Source: Vibrio sp. S9_S30
Lineage (GTDB): Bacteria; Pseudomonadota; Gammaproteobacteria; Enterobacterales; Vibrionaceae
DNA: 64,000 nucleotides
Assembly (NCBI RefSeq): GCF_014694455.1
Contig: NZ_JAAUWT010000007.1
Location: 124,001-188,000 of the forward strand
Reading direction: 5' to 3'
The notes below the pieces were generated by a model. The model did not search any database, was not told the origin of the DNA, and was given only the letters and a program-made list of their open reading frames with translations. Positions 31,094 through 41,977 of this stretch are shown one piece after another. Numbering within the stretch: the first letter of the stretch is position 1; every line of letters starts with the position of its first letter. A program made the position numbers and the translations under genes.

Positions 31094-32956
31094 GTGAATA
31101 TTGGTATTAGTTTGAGTTACATAAAGTTCATTTTCCTCGTAGCTCTACTACTTCCATTTTCGTCTTGGTCAAAAACCACCTTTGTATCTTCCGATACTAT
31201 CCAGAGAGCGATAGAGCAAGCATCACTTCAAGATCTTCATCACTCAGACATGTGGCACTTATTACTTCATTATAATAGGGAAAGTAGTGCCATAAACACT
31301 GAATCATTCTTTCTAGCACCCAATGGAAAGTATTCCCCACAAGAAGAATTAGAAGCAACGATTAGGTTGTTTTACACAGATCCGACTTCTCAATGCAAGT
31401 TTCCCGCAAGAAAGTTGTACTTAATGTCTAACCTAGGACTGAAATCATTACCTGAAGTAGAATGCATTCATTATTCTAACTATTTAAATGAATTCAAAGC
31501 TGATTCAGTCAGTCTTGTGTACGCCTCTGGTTATCTTGGAAACCCAGCATCCATGTTTGGTCACGTAATGATCAAATTTAACAAACTGAAAAACAACAAG
31601 CTTTTAGATCATACGTTTAGCTATGGCGCTATAGTGCCTGATTCTGACAATAAACTTGAGTATATCTATAACGGAATAACGGGTGGATACGATGGTCACT
31701 ATGCAAATCAAATGTATCACCATCAGAATTTGCTTTATAACGAATCTGAGCTTCGTGACCTATGGGAATATGAGCTAAAGCTTCCCAAACAGGATGTTAC
31801 CTTTCTACTCGCACATTTTTGGGAACTGGAAACAACAAAGAAAACATATTATTTCTTTACAGAAAATTGCGCTTACCAATTGGCAAAGCTGCTTGAAATG
31901 TTAATGGGTAGACCTTTACACAAAACCAATAAATTATGGGTTATGCCTTATGATATGGTGAGCTTGCTTAACGATGATGATATAGCATCCATTACCTATC
32001 ATGGTTCAAGGCAACAAGATCTTTACAATAAATTCTTTCAACTAAACCAAAATCAAAAACAAACCGTTGAAATCATTATCGATGCTCAACCAAACGCAAT
32101 TCCAGACCATCTAAAGCCATATGAAGATTATGCCGCCAAACAGATCATTGATACATTATTTGATTATTATGCTTTTATAGAGAGTAAAAAGTCTGGTTTG
32201 ACTCAACGGCAAGAAGAGTCAAGAAAGCAGCTTTTAAGACAAAGATTTACTTTGAGTCCAGGTAACACAGATTGGGAAAAACAAAATCCCCCACCACCAC
32301 ACGCATCACAAGATACTGCACTTTTCCAAGTAAGCAGCGTATACAATCAATCCCTTGGTTTTGCATCTGAATTTAGGTTCAGAGCTAACTACTACGACTT
32401 TTTGAACATCAATGCAGCAAGAATCCCTTTCTCTGAATTAGAAGTTTTCGATGTTCGGGTACGTTATTTACACTCAGAAAGTGCATGGTCCTTAAGAGAG
32501 CTCATCCTATTTAACATCACTAACCTTAATACTTCGAAAACAGGTTTACCGCTCGATAGCGGTATCGCATGGAGACTTTCCTCCGGATACAAAGCGAATA
32601 GCTTAACTTGCCAGAGCTGTTCATCTTTTTACGTAGATGGATTTATAGGTAAGGCGACGAGCCTGAATAATTATTTTGCTGCTTATACTGCTATTTCGAC
32701 AGAGATAAGAAGCACAGACAAATTTGGGGGCTACATAAAAAGTGGTCCCGAAATCGGTGGGATTTTCAATGTAACTCCCAACTGGGCGATGTCTCTAAAA
32801 ATAGGACATCACATATCCCTAAGCTCTATGGAATCTTATGGAAATTACTTAAATTGGGAACATAGGTTTTTCAGTCACAAGAACTTTGATTTCCGCGCTC
32901 AAGTTAAGCATCAAGACTCATATGAGTACTCAGGGTCTCTTTCATTTTATTGGTAG
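31094..32956 (+). CDS. DUF4105 protein with C-terminal outer-membrane beta-barrel
   Basis: 620 residues. A signal-like N-terminus (FIFLVALLLPFSSWS, about 12-26), a DUF4105 domain (about 130-290) with LVYASGYLGNPASMFGHVMIKF and the conserved FFTENCAYQLAKLLEML, then a region rich in alternating strands ending SGSLSFYW, the kind of aromatic C-terminus used for outer-membrane insertion. DUF4105 is NlpC/P60-like in family descriptions; His (FGHVM) and Cys (ENCAY) would be the catalytic pair. Starts at GTG, with no strong ribosome site, so the start is unsure. AT-richer than its neighbours. The DUF3015 gene follows by 12 bp. Confidence 0.75.
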   Translation: MNIGISLSYIKFIFLVALLLPFSSWSKTTFVSSDTIQRAIEQASLQDLHHSDMWHLLLHYNRESSAINTESFFLAPNGKYSPQEELEATIRLFYTDPTSQCKFPARKLYLMSNLGLKSLPEVECIHYSNYLNEFKADSVSLVYASGYLGNPASMFGHVMIKFNKLKNNKLLDHTFSYGAIVPDSDNKLEYIYNGITGGYDGHYANQMYHHQNLLYNESELRDLWEYELKLPKQDVTFLLAHFWELETTKKTYYFFTENCAYQLAKLLEMLMGRPLHKTNKLWVMPYDMVSLLNDDDIASITYHGSRQQDLYNKFFQLNQNQKQTVEIIIDAQPNAIPDHLKPYEDYAAKQIIDTLFDYYAFIESKKSGLTQRQEESRKQLLRQRFTLSPGNTDWEKQNPPPPHASQDTALFQVSSVYNQSLGFASEFRFRANYYDFLNINAARIPFSELEVFDVRVRYLHSESAWSLRELILFNITNLNTSKTGLPLDSGIAWRLSSGYKANSLTCQSCSSFYVDGFIGKATSLNNYFAAYTAISTEIRSTDKFGGYIKSGPEIGGIFNVTPNWAMSLKIGHHISLSSMESYGNYLNWEHRFFSHKNFDFRAQVKHQDSYEYSGSLSFYW

Positions 32957-32968
32957 ATAAGTAACAAC

Positions 32969-33400
32969 ATGAAAAAAATCACAGTAACAGCATTAACTAT
33001 TGCATCACTTTTCACTGGCAACGCAATGGCAGAAGACAGTATCAACCCTTGGACACATTGTGGTATTGGTGCGATGATCTTTAATGACAATGGCACAGCA
33101 GCCGCGATCTCAAACGTAATTTGGGATCTAGGTACTACGGCGGTTTCATCTAAGATATCTTCACAAGAAAGCTGCGAAGGAAAACGAGTAGAAGCGGCTA
33201 AATTCATTCAAGACAACTATGACCGCATTATAGAAGAAACCAGCCAAGGTGAAGGCGAACATCTAAGTGCAATGTTGGATATCCTAGAAGTAGAGAAAAA
33301 CGCTCAAGCAAGCGTAATCTCAAAAGTGCGCGTTGAGATGGCTACTCAAATCGATGCCGCACCGCAAGCTTACTACAATGCAGTTGTAGCAAATATCTAA
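32969..33400 (+). CDS. DUF3015 periplasmic protein
   Basis: 143 residues with a clear signal peptide (MKKITVTALTIASLFTGNAMA). The mature part begins EDSINPWTHCGIGAMIFND, the conserved start of DUF3015, and has a second cysteine (QESCEGKR), so one disulphide is likely. Function unknown. It is 12 bp after the DUF4105 gene and almost certainly in the same transcript. Confidence 0.8.
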   Translation: MKKITVTALTIASLFTGNAMAEDSINPWTHCGIGAMIFNDNGTAAAISNVIWDLGTTAVSSKISSQESCEGKRVEAAKFIQDNYDRIIEETSQGEGEHLSAMLDILEVEKNAQASVISKVRVEMATQIDAAPQAYYNAVVANI

Positions 33401-33420
33401 AACACCCTAAATTTATTGCT

Positions 33421-33448
33421 AAAAGGTCAGCAAATCGCTGACCTTTTT
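33421..33448. terminator. Bidirectional terminator
   Basis: AAAGGTCAGC-AAATC-GCTGACCTTT with A and T runs on both sides, between the convergent DUF3015 and nitroreductase-fold genes. Confidence 0.85.
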
Positions 33449-34128
33449 CATTCTATAAACGTCGATATCTCAGACAACGATTTCTTGTTTGTAGCGTGTT
33501 CCGGAATAGTAGCACCTTCCTCAGGATAGCCAGTTACGATCAACATGTAAGGGCGGTCGTTGTTATTGTCGCGTCCGCATATCTTGCTCAAAAAACTCAT
33601 GGGTTTTGGTGTGTGGGTAAGCGTACCCAACCCTGCATTGTGAAGGGCTTGCAGTAAAAAACCTGTCGCAATACCAACCGACTCATGCACGTAGTAGTTG
33701 GTTTGGCTTTCGTCATTCTCCATTCCACCACGCTTCTGAGAAAATACGGCAATTAGCCACGGTGCTTTTTCAAGGTAAGGCTTGCTGGCGTTAGTTCCTA
33801 GTGGTTTAAGCGCATCAAGCCATTCTTGCCCAGCTCTGCCTTGATAAAAAGACTGCTCTAACTCTTCTGCCGCTTGACGAATTTGAGCTTTTACGTCTGC
33901 ACGATTAATGGCCACAAAGTGCCAAGGTTGATGATTCGCTCCACTTGGTGCCGTTCCTGCTGCTTTAATGCAACTTTCAATGATGGATTTCGGCACGGGG
34001 CGATCGGAAAACTGACGAATAGAGTGACGACGCTTGATGAGATCGTAGTTTTGATTGGCGCGTTTCGACATTTCTTCCACTGAGTATTCAATAAAATCGT
34101 CCAGTGGCAATTGAGATTCTTCAGACAT
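33448..34128 (-). CDS. Iodotyrosine-deiodinase-like flavoprotein (nitroreductase fold)
   Basis: 226 residues. FMN-binding start RRHSIRQFS and AAGTAPSGANHQPWHF. Beyond the generic nitroreductase fold it aligns closely with human iodotyrosine deiodinase: the substrate-clamping Glu157, Tyr161 and Lys182 correspond by spacing to Glu91, Tyr95 and Lys116, with the TNxxK context kept, and the THTPKP stretch matches the TTTPL that carries the Thr near flavin N5. Unlike the animal protein it has no membrane anchor. Predicted reaction: reductive dehalogenation of halotyrosine; substrate not proven. Single-gene unit. Confidence 0.8.
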   Translation of the reverse strand: MSEESQLPLDDFIEYSVEEMSKRANQNYDLIKRRHSIRQFSDRPVPKSIIESCIKAAGTAPSGANHQPWHFVAINRADVKAQIRQAAEELEQSFYQGRAGQEWLDALKPLGTNASKPYLEKAPWLIAVFSQKRGGMENDESQTNYYVHESVGIATGFLLQALHNAGLGTLTHTPKPMSFLSKICGRDNNNDRPYMLIVTGYPEEGATIPEHATNKKSLSEISTFIE

Positions 34129-34274
34129 GCTGTTTCCTTACTTTTTTATTTAACGGGTTACTATAGCGAGAAATAAAAGACAAAAACGAGCTTTGTGATT
34201 GTGAGGGAGTGAGACTGAGAGCGTTATTCAATTTTTGTCACAATGAAACTAAAACCAACGTTAGAAGTTGAGAC

Positions 34275-34302
34275 AAAAAAATGCGCCACCGAGGCGCATT
34301 TA
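34275..34302 (-). terminator. efp terminator
   Basis: On the minus strand, AAATGCGCC/GGCGCATTT stem followed by a seven-T run. Confidence 0.85.
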
Positions 34303-34381
34303 ATAATATTGATGATACAGAACCTAAAAACCGCTCACAAAAGAGCAACTCTGTCATGGTTTGTCTTCCATTAAGTAACGG

Positions 34382-34948
34382 TTACTTTACGCGACCCACG
34401 TACTCGCCGTTACGCGTATCAACCTTAATGACTTCGCCGATAGCAATGAACAGAGGGACACGAACAACCGCACCCGTGACCAGTGTTGCTGGCTTACCAC
34501 CTGTACCTTGAGTATCGCCTTTCAGACCCGGATCTGTTTCAGTGACTTCAAGCTCTACAAAGTTTGGTGGTGTGACGGCAATTGGGTTTCCGTTCCAAAG
34601 CGTAATCATGCAGGTGTCGTTTTCTACCAGCCATTTAGCGTTGTCACCAACGGCTTTCAGGTCCGCTGCAATTTGCTCAAACGACTCGCTGTTCATGAAG
34701 TGGTAGAATTCACCGTCGCTGTATAGGTAGTCCAGATCGATGTCCATGACGTCTGCGACTTCAACCGTGTCGCCCGACTTGAACGTCTTCTCTAAAACTT
34801 TACCAGAAAGCAACTTACGGATTTTTACGCGGTTGAATGCTTGACCTTTACCCGGCTTAACATACTCGTTTTCGAGAATGACACACGGCTCATTATCAAG
34901 CATAATTTTAAGACCGCCTTTAAATTCATTCGTGCTAACAGTAGCCAT
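34382..34948 (-). CDS. efp: Elongation factor P
   Basis: Relieves ribosomes stalled at polyproline. 188 residues, three beta-barrel domains. The modified lysine is Lys34 in [11 protein letters not shown], the form that EpmA/EpmB beta-lysylate. Divergent from epmB with 32 bp between the starts, so the two probably share a regulatory region. Confidence 0.97.
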   Translation of the reverse strand: MATVSTNEFKGGLKIMLDNEPCVILENEYVKPGKGQAFNRVKIRKLLSGKVLEKTFKSGDTVEVADVMDIDLDYLYSDGEFYHFMNSESFEQIAADLKAVGDNAKWLVENDTCMITLWNGNPIAVTPPNFVELEVTETDPGLKGDTQGTGGKPATLVTGAVVRVPLFIAIGEVIKVDTRNGEYVGRVK

Positions 34949-34980
34949 TTTTTCCTCTTACCATCTTCGAGTTCAATTTA

Positions 34981-36003
34981 ATGCCGCACATCATAACCCG
35001 AAAAGCTGTTTCTGTTGAGCAAAACTGGCTCAAACAATTAGCGAATGCGATCTCCGATCCTCACCAGTTGTTGCAAGCGGTTGAAATCGACCCTACCCCT
35101 TGGCAAAAAGGATTAGCCGCACGCGAACTGTTTGCGATGCGTGTACCACAAAGCTTTGTTCATCGAATGGAAAAGGGAAACCCTAACGATCCCTTGCTCA
35201 GGCAAGTGCTTCCCCTGATGGACGAGTTTGAGGTTCATAAGGGGTACTCGTCGGATCCACTGGAAGAGCAAGACAACGATCAGCCCGGTCTGCTGCATAA
35301 ATATAAAAACCGCGTTCTGATGATTGTAAAAGGCGGTTGTGCGATCAACTGCCGATACTGTTTTCGACGTCATTTTCCTTACCAAGCCAACAAAGGATCC
35401 AAGTCGGTTTGGGAACACAATTTGGCTTACATTGCAGAGCACGATGAGATCAATGAGGTGATCTTGTCTGGGGGCGATCCCTTAATGGCAAAAGACAGCG
35501 AACTGGAATGGCTTATCTCTCGAATTGAAACAATACCACATGTTAAAACGCTGCGGATCCACTCTCGATTACCCGTGGTGATCCCATCCCGTATTACCGA
35601 CGAACTTTGTTATCTCCTTCGTGGAAGCCGCTTAAATGTAGTGATGGTGACGCACATTAACCACGCGAATGAAATCGACGGTGAGCTGACCGCCTACCTT
35701 GCCAAGCTGAGACAGGCTGGTGTGACACTGCTTAATCAAAGCGTCCTGCTTAAAGGGGTCAACGACAACGCTGAAGCCCTGATCAAACTGAGTGAAGCCC
35801 TGTTTAACTCCGGCGTACTTCCCTACTACCTTCATGTATTAGATAAAGTGCAAGGTGCTGCGCATTTCTTGGTTCCCGATAAGGACGCCAAGGTGCTGAT
35901 GTCTCAATTGATGGAAGAAGTATCTGGGTATCTGGTTCCAAAACTGACGCGCGAAATTGGTGGACGTAAAAGCAAAACACCGCTGGATCTGCATTTGGAA
36001 TAA
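34981..36003 (+). CDS. epmB: Lysine 2,3-aminomutase EpmB
   Basis: Radical-SAM, PLP enzyme converting lysine to (R)-beta-lysine for EF-P. 340 residues. Radical-SAM motif CAINCRYCFRRHF (CxxxCxxC), SGGDPLMAKD, and a C-terminal PLP-lysine region GGRKSKTPLD. Divergent from its target efp. Confidence 0.96.
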   Translation: MPHIITRKAVSVEQNWLKQLANAISDPHQLLQAVEIDPTPWQKGLAARELFAMRVPQSFVHRMEKGNPNDPLLRQVLPLMDEFEVHKGYSSDPLEEQDNDQPGLLHKYKNRVLMIVKGGCAINCRYCFRRHFPYQANKGSKSVWEHNLAYIAEHDEINEVILSGGDPLMAKDSELEWLISRIETIPHVKTLRIHSRLPVVIPSRITDELCYLLRGSRLNVVMVTHINHANEIDGELTAYLAKLRQAGVTLLNQSVLLKGVNDNAEALIKLSEALFNSGVLPYYLHVLDKVQGAAHFLVPDKDAKVLMSQLMEEVSGYLVPKLTREIGGRKSKTPLDLHLE

Positions 36004-36119
36004 CGCCTCTGACATTGGCAAATATTTGTTGTCGAAACCACAAAAATATTTCGTCTACGAAAACGATCCATTCTTTCTTTTTTAACCTAATATTTGCCCC
36101 TTATTGAGGAGCGAATTGC

Positions 36120-36599
36120 ATGACAGAATTATCTAAATGGTTAGACTTAGGTCCTTTCTCATGGTGGGGACTACTTTGCTGTACTATCTGCGGATCATTG
36201 ATAGGAATTGAACGCCAAACTCGGGGAAAACCCGTTGGAATAAGAACGTCCATCCTGATCATTTCCGGAACCTACTTTTTCATGTCACTTGCTATCTATC
36301 TTTCCCCTAACACCTTGGATCAAGCTCGGGTACTTGGGCAGATCATTACCGGTGTTGGCTTTCTTGGGGCAGGCGTAATGATGACGTTGGAAGGCAAGAT
36401 ACACGGGGTTACCTCTGCCGCCGTCATTTGGGTGTTAGCTGCGTTGGGGCTAATGACAGGCTTGGGCTTTGGTCAACAAGCAATATTAGTTACAATTCTC
36501 GTGCTTTCCGTCTTACTCGGTGTCGATAAGCTGGAAAGCAGTTTTATAAGCTTACGCAGAGGCGTCCATCGAACGATGGATAAACACAAGAAGAAATAG
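36120..36599 (+). CDS. MgtC/SapB-family membrane protein
   Basis: 159 residues with four to five hydrophobic helices and the family motifs GSLIGIERQTRGKPVGIRTSILI and GQIITGVGFLGAGVMM. It lacks the C-terminal ACT-like domain of Salmonella MgtC, so it belongs to the short SapB-like group. Function in this organism unknown; family members are linked to Mg2+ limitation. Confidence 0.85.
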   Translation: MTELSKWLDLGPFSWWGLLCCTICGSLIGIERQTRGKPVGIRTSILIISGTYFFMSLAIYLSPNTLDQARVLGQIITGVGFLGAGVMMTLEGKIHGVTSAAVIWVLAALGLMTGLGFGQQAILVTILVLSVLLGVDKLESSFISLRRGVHRTMDKHKKK

Positions 36600-36690
36600 C
36601 ACAGCCGTGATTTGAATGGCTTGTGAATTGAATCATCTCTTCGGGTACAAACCTATTGAAGGATGAATCGATTTCTTGTGCTGCACATGT

Positions 36691-36880
36691 GACGAGGCTC
36701 TTTTCATTCAGAAGAGAGGAGGCTGAGATGATACCGCCCATATTAGACACCGCTGGTGTGGCTTTCTTAGGTGACTCAGCCACCATTTCTCCTGCTGTGA
36801 ACATAAGATCAATACCCAATGCTGCTAACTGCAAAACGCTGCGCATTACTTTCGTTAGTTCAGGAAACCATTTCAATCAA
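36691..36880 (-). pseudogene. Decayed groL 3'-end copy
   Basis: On the minus strand the segment encodes PELTKVMRSVLQLAALGIDL then MFTAGEMVAESPKKATPAV, matching the GroEL tail [20 protein letters not shown] and [18 protein letters not shown] of the intact gene at 38.1 kb. The match continues into DNA beyond the stop (GAGGCTCTTTTCATTCAGAAG is shared with the region after groL). It lacks the GGM repeats and all upstream GroEL sequence. Position 36600-36983 otherwise holds nothing I can support. Confidence 0.75.
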
Positions 36881-36983
36881 AATTTAGGACCACCTCTACA
36901 GAACTAATGCTTAGTTAAACAAAATTCATTACCACCGATTGACAACTCCCATCTTAAAAATGAGTCAAAAACCATAAATAGAG

Positions 36984-37997
36984 ATGTCTTGTTTTATAGA
37001 ACAATGTACCCAATTTTTAAAACAGGATACATTTTCGATGCTAGTTCGATATGATTTGGCTTTACTTCTAAGAGCTTTCTCTATTTTCGCTATCGTCGCA
37101 GGTCACTTTGAATTTGCCAGCCTACTTGGAGGTGCCTTATATTTGATCTGCCTATCCGGTTTCAATTTTGTCAAATATACCGTGCCAAAATTCAAGCTAG
37201 GTGAATTTCAATCTGCACGTGCCGAGATCAGCCATTGCTTTATAACCTATAATCGATTTCTGCTTAAAATCATTCTGCCAACATGTCTATACTTAATATT
37301 AATTAATATATTACTTGGGCGTTTTCATCCTTATAGCATCTTACTCATCAGCAACTATATCGGTCCAGACTACGCTGATGGTGTCACCGTTTGGTTTATA
37401 GAAGTATTACTGCAAATTTATTTATTGTTTAGCTTGTTCCTGTTGATCGCCCCCATTAGAAGATGGATCAAAACGTCCCCCTATATATTGTTCCTAGCCT
37501 TAACAATAGTCACTTACATCGTTAGCACAATATCCATGTGGATATTTGATACTTCAGACCTGTTACACCGGCTTCCACACCTGATGCTTTACTTGTTCTG
37601 TCTTGGAGCTCTCACTGCATTTAGCCACTCTATAACTCAGAAGCTAATTTCCTCAGCAATAGTTCTTTTCATTTGCGTACCTCACCTTATCTCAAATTTC
37701 GGTGACAACATGACATTTTTATTTTTCGCCATGTTACTAACGATTTGGCTCCCTACTGTTTACTTGCCAAGAATACTGAGTAAGTCGATCACTCTGATAG
37801 CAATGAGTTCATTGTTCATATATTTGAGCCACTTCCAAGCGAGAAGCTTACTTGAAAAATTGTTTAATGATCCACCGCCTGGTGCTTCTGTCGCTTTCGC
37901 CTTATGCGTAGGAGTGATCCTTAGCTATTTATGGCGCTCAAGAAAGACACTTGCAGGTAAAGCTTGGCAAAAGATCAAGTACACTGCTGCCCCTTGA
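36984..37997 (+). CDS. Acyltransferase-3-like membrane protein
   Basis: 337 residues with about ten hydrophobic helices. LLRAFSIFAIVAGHF near residues 27-41 resembles the Arg/His motif of acyltransferase family 3 (OafA-type) proteins; the rest is weakly conserved. Low GC and AT-rich codons set it apart from the flanking groL and epmB regions. It lies between the decayed groL tail and intact groL. The start could also be the Met at residue 19. Function unknown; it might modify a surface polysaccharide or lipid. Confidence 0.6.
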   Translation: MSCFIEQCTQFLKQDTFSMLVRYDLALLLRAFSIFAIVAGHFEFASLLGGALYLICLSGFNFVKYTVPKFKLGEFQSARAEISHCFITYNRFLLKIILPTCLYLILINILLGRFHPYSILLISNYIGPDYADGVTVWFIEVLLQIYLLFSLFLLIAPIRRWIKTSPYILFLALTIVTYIVSTISMWIFDTSDLLHRLPHLMLYLFCLGALTAFSHSITQKLISSAIVLFICVPHLISNFGDNMTFLFFAMLLTIWLPTVYLPRILSKSITLIAMSSLFIYLSHFQARSLLEKLFNDPPPGASVAFALCVGVILSYLWRSRKTLAGKAWQKIKYTAAP

Positions 37998-38037
37998 GCC
38001 GATAACGTGTTGCGAAGTGACTTCAAGATACTGGGTG

Positions 38038-38074
38038 ATCCGTTCACTGAATCAACATCCGTTCACTGAATCAA
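38038..38074. repeat. Tandem 19-bp repeat before groL terminator
   Basis: ATCCGTTCACTGAATCAA occurs at 38038-38055 and again at 38057-38074. Confidence 0.8.
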
Positions 38075-38081
38075 TAAAAAA

Positions 38082-38100
38082 GCCTCGCACATTGCGAGGC
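38082..38100 (-). terminator. groL terminator
   Basis: GCCTCGCA/TGCGAGGC stem and a six-T run on the minus strand, after the groL stop. Confidence 0.85.
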
Positions 38101-38125
38101 TCTTTTCATTCAGAAGGGAGGAGAC

Positions 38126-39790
<1,665 letters not shown>

Positions 39791-39821
39791 TTAATCTGTC
39801 GTTTTTGAATCAGAGTAAAAA

Positions 39822-40112
39822 TTACTCAACAATTGCCATGATGTCATTTTCAGACATGATGAGGACTTCTTTACCATCAATCTTTTCAGATTTGGTGCCG
39901 TAGCCTTCAGCAAAAATAACGCTATCACCAACTTTTACGTCCAGTGGTTGTACAGTACCGTTTTCTAGAATGCGGCCCTTGCCTACAGCCAAAACCGTAC
40001 CACGTGTCGATTTTTCCGCAGCAGAACCAGTTAGAACGATGCCACCTGCAGACTTTGCTTCAACTTCTTGGCGTTCAACGATAACTCGGTCGTGTAAAGG
40101 ACGAATATTCAT
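39822..40112 (-). CDS. groS: Co-chaperonin GroES
   Basis: Heptameric lid of GroEL. 96 residues starting [35 protein letters not shown], including the mobile loop (about residues 17-32) that binds GroEL. First gene of the operon. Confidence 0.97.
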   Translation of the reverse strand: MNIRPLHDRVIVERQEVEAKSAGGIVLTGSAAEKSTRGTVLAVGKGRILENGTVQPLDVKVGDSVIFAEGYGTKSEKIDGKEVLIMSENDIMAIVE

Positions 40113-40181
40113 CGGTCGTCTCTCCTGATTAGATGTTTTTATTTGATGTGAGAAATGCCGTTAAAACGGCTTGTGGATCAT

Positions 40182-40213
40182 ATATAGGGCGTGCATAGAG
40201 ATAACCCAAGGGG
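40182..40213 (-). promoter_or_regulatory. Heat-shock (sigma-32-like) promoter of groSL
   Basis: Minus strand: C-rich run with CCCTTG (40207-40212), then GCCCTATAT (40182-40190), resembling CTTGAAA-N13-CCCCAT. About 70 bp before groS. The rest of the 348-bp groS-MATE gap shows nothing I can name. Confidence 0.55.
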
Positions 40214-40460
40214 GGGAATGTGTTTTTTTGTGACGGCTGTTGAAAAATCAAACAGCTTTTCGAGGAATTTCATGTCAATTGCCCGAAGTGTCTATTTTTA
40301 CCTCGATTTTTAAGCCCGCCGTTGCCTTGTTTCGTCACGTCGATAGCTCTTCATGTTACTCGCTTTTCTCGTCACTGGCGCGCCCAGTCGTATTGTAGCT
40401 CGAATTTGCATTCTTCTGTATCCTACATGTTCTTCAAGATAAATTAAGTCGTCTCTATCA

Positions 40461-41825
40461 ATGCAAGATAAACATGGATTACTCACTGCACCCATTCCCG
40501 CCGTGCTCAGAAACATGACCCTTCCGATGATTGCGGGTCTGATCTCGATCCTAATGTTTAACCTTGTCGATACTTTCTTTATTTCTTTGCTGGGTACTCA
40601 AGCTCTGGCGGCCATCAGCTTTACTTTTCCTGTCACTTTCGCGGTTAACTGCATCACGATGGGCATCGGTATGGGGCTATCGACCAACATCGGTCGGCTG
40701 CTTGGACAAGGCCACAATCAAGATGCGGCAAGGTTTTCTTCCCACGGTTTAATCCTGGCTGTCATTCTCGTCAGCATCGCCTCGGCAATAGGGTTGCTGG
40801 TCATCACTCCGTTGTTTTCGTTTTTAGGGGCAACGCCCGATCTGATTCCACTGATCAAAGAATATATGGTGGTCTGGTATCTAACGATCCCGATGCTAGT
40901 GATTCCTATGGCGGGAAACAGCGCCATTCGCGCAACAGGTGATACAAAAACCCCAGCAAAAATCATGATACTGGCTGGCATCATTAACGGCGTACTCGAT
41001 CCACTGCTTATCTTTGGTTACGGTCCGTTTCCTGAGTTGGGCATAAAGGGCGCCGCCATCGCCAGCGCATTAAGCTACATGGGCGCTTTATGTGGATCCT
41101 TATACGTACTCATAAAAAGAGAAAAGCTGCTGGCACTTCCGCACTTTCCTTCGCTTATCCAAGATTGGCGCGCCATCTTAAAAATTGGCACACCAGCCGC
41201 CCTATCGAATGCGATGTCACCTATTTCAGGTGCAGTGCTCATGATGATATTAGCGAGCCATGGTACGGAAGCCGTTGCCGCTTATGGTGCAGCGCAACGT
41301 ATTGAATCTATTTTGATTTTAGTATTAATGGCACTGACTTCTGCTTTGACCCCCTTTATGGCCCAAAATTTAGGGGCAAAAAACCCGACACGCAGTTTTA
41401 ATGCCTTATTCATCTGTATGCGATTTTCGATTCTCTTTCAGCTCCTCATCTTCATTATGATGGTGCCGCTCAGCCTGCCTCTTTCTGCGCTTTTTACCCA
41501 AGAACAAAGTGTTAGAGATTTATTGTGGCATTACTTACTGGTGGTACCGTTTAGCTATGGGTTTCAAGGCATATTGATGGTACTGGTCAGTGGGCTTAAT
41601 GCGCTACACAAACCCATGCATGCCTTCATGTGGAGCGCAATGCGTTTATTTATCTTCACGTTGCCTTTTGCTTATTTAGGTAGCGAGTGGTATCAAGTGG
41701 AAGGACTGTTTATGGGCATTGCGGCAGGCAACATTGTCGGCGGAACATTGGGATATTTATACGCACTCAAAATGCGCAACAAAGTGGTAGGGCTTCAAGT
41801 GCTAAGACAAAACGATAGCTCATAG
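40461..41825 (+). CDS. MATE-family multidrug/Na+ efflux transporter
   Basis: 454 residues, twelve predicted helices in two homologous MATE halves (about 15-220 and 240-440). LPMIAGLISILMFNLVDTFFI and the IPMAGNSAIRATGDTKTP loop are typical. Substrate not predictable; Vibrio MATE pumps usually exchange Na+ or H+ for cationic drugs. Starts at ATG 40461, single-gene unit. Confidence 0.88.
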   Translation: MQDKHGLLTAPIPAVLRNMTLPMIAGLISILMFNLVDTFFISLLGTQALAAISFTFPVTFAVNCITMGIGMGLSTNIGRLLGQGHNQDAARFSSHGLILAVILVSIASAIGLLVITPLFSFLGATPDLIPLIKEYMVVWYLTIPMLVIPMAGNSAIRATGDTKTPAKIMILAGIINGVLDPLLIFGYGPFPELGIKGAAIASALSYMGALCGSLYVLIKREKLLALPHFPSLIQDWRAILKIGTPAALSNAMSPISGAVLMMILASHGTEAVAAYGAAQRIESILILVLMALTSALTPFMAQNLGAKNPTRSFNALFICMRFSILFQLLIFIMMVPLSLPLSALFTQEQSVRDLLWHYLLVVPFSYGFQGILMVLVSGLNALHKPMHAFMWSAMRLFIFTLPFAYLGSEWYQVEGLFMGIAAGNIVGGTLGYLYALKMRNKVVGLQVLRQNDSS

Positions 41826-41900
41826 AGTCCGTGACTCGTCATAATCACAGTCGCTCAATATCAAAGTAAGCCAACATCAAAGTGGAGCATCACCCAAACG

Positions 41901-41927
41901 AAAAACCGCTGACATTGTCAGCGGTTT
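41901..41927 (-). terminator. pfkA terminator
   Basis: AAACCGCTGACA/TGTCAGCGGTTT stem with a T-run on the minus strand; also serves the convergent MATE gene weakly. Confidence 0.8.
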
Positions 41928-41977
41928 CTATTCACTAAAGCGGCTGTTAATGATTAAATCAGCCTAATTGAGCATAA

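Noticed and set aside
40310..40516. 68-codon minus-strand frame upstream of groS
   Set aside because: Overlaps the start of the MATE gene, no ribosome site and no recognisable protein.
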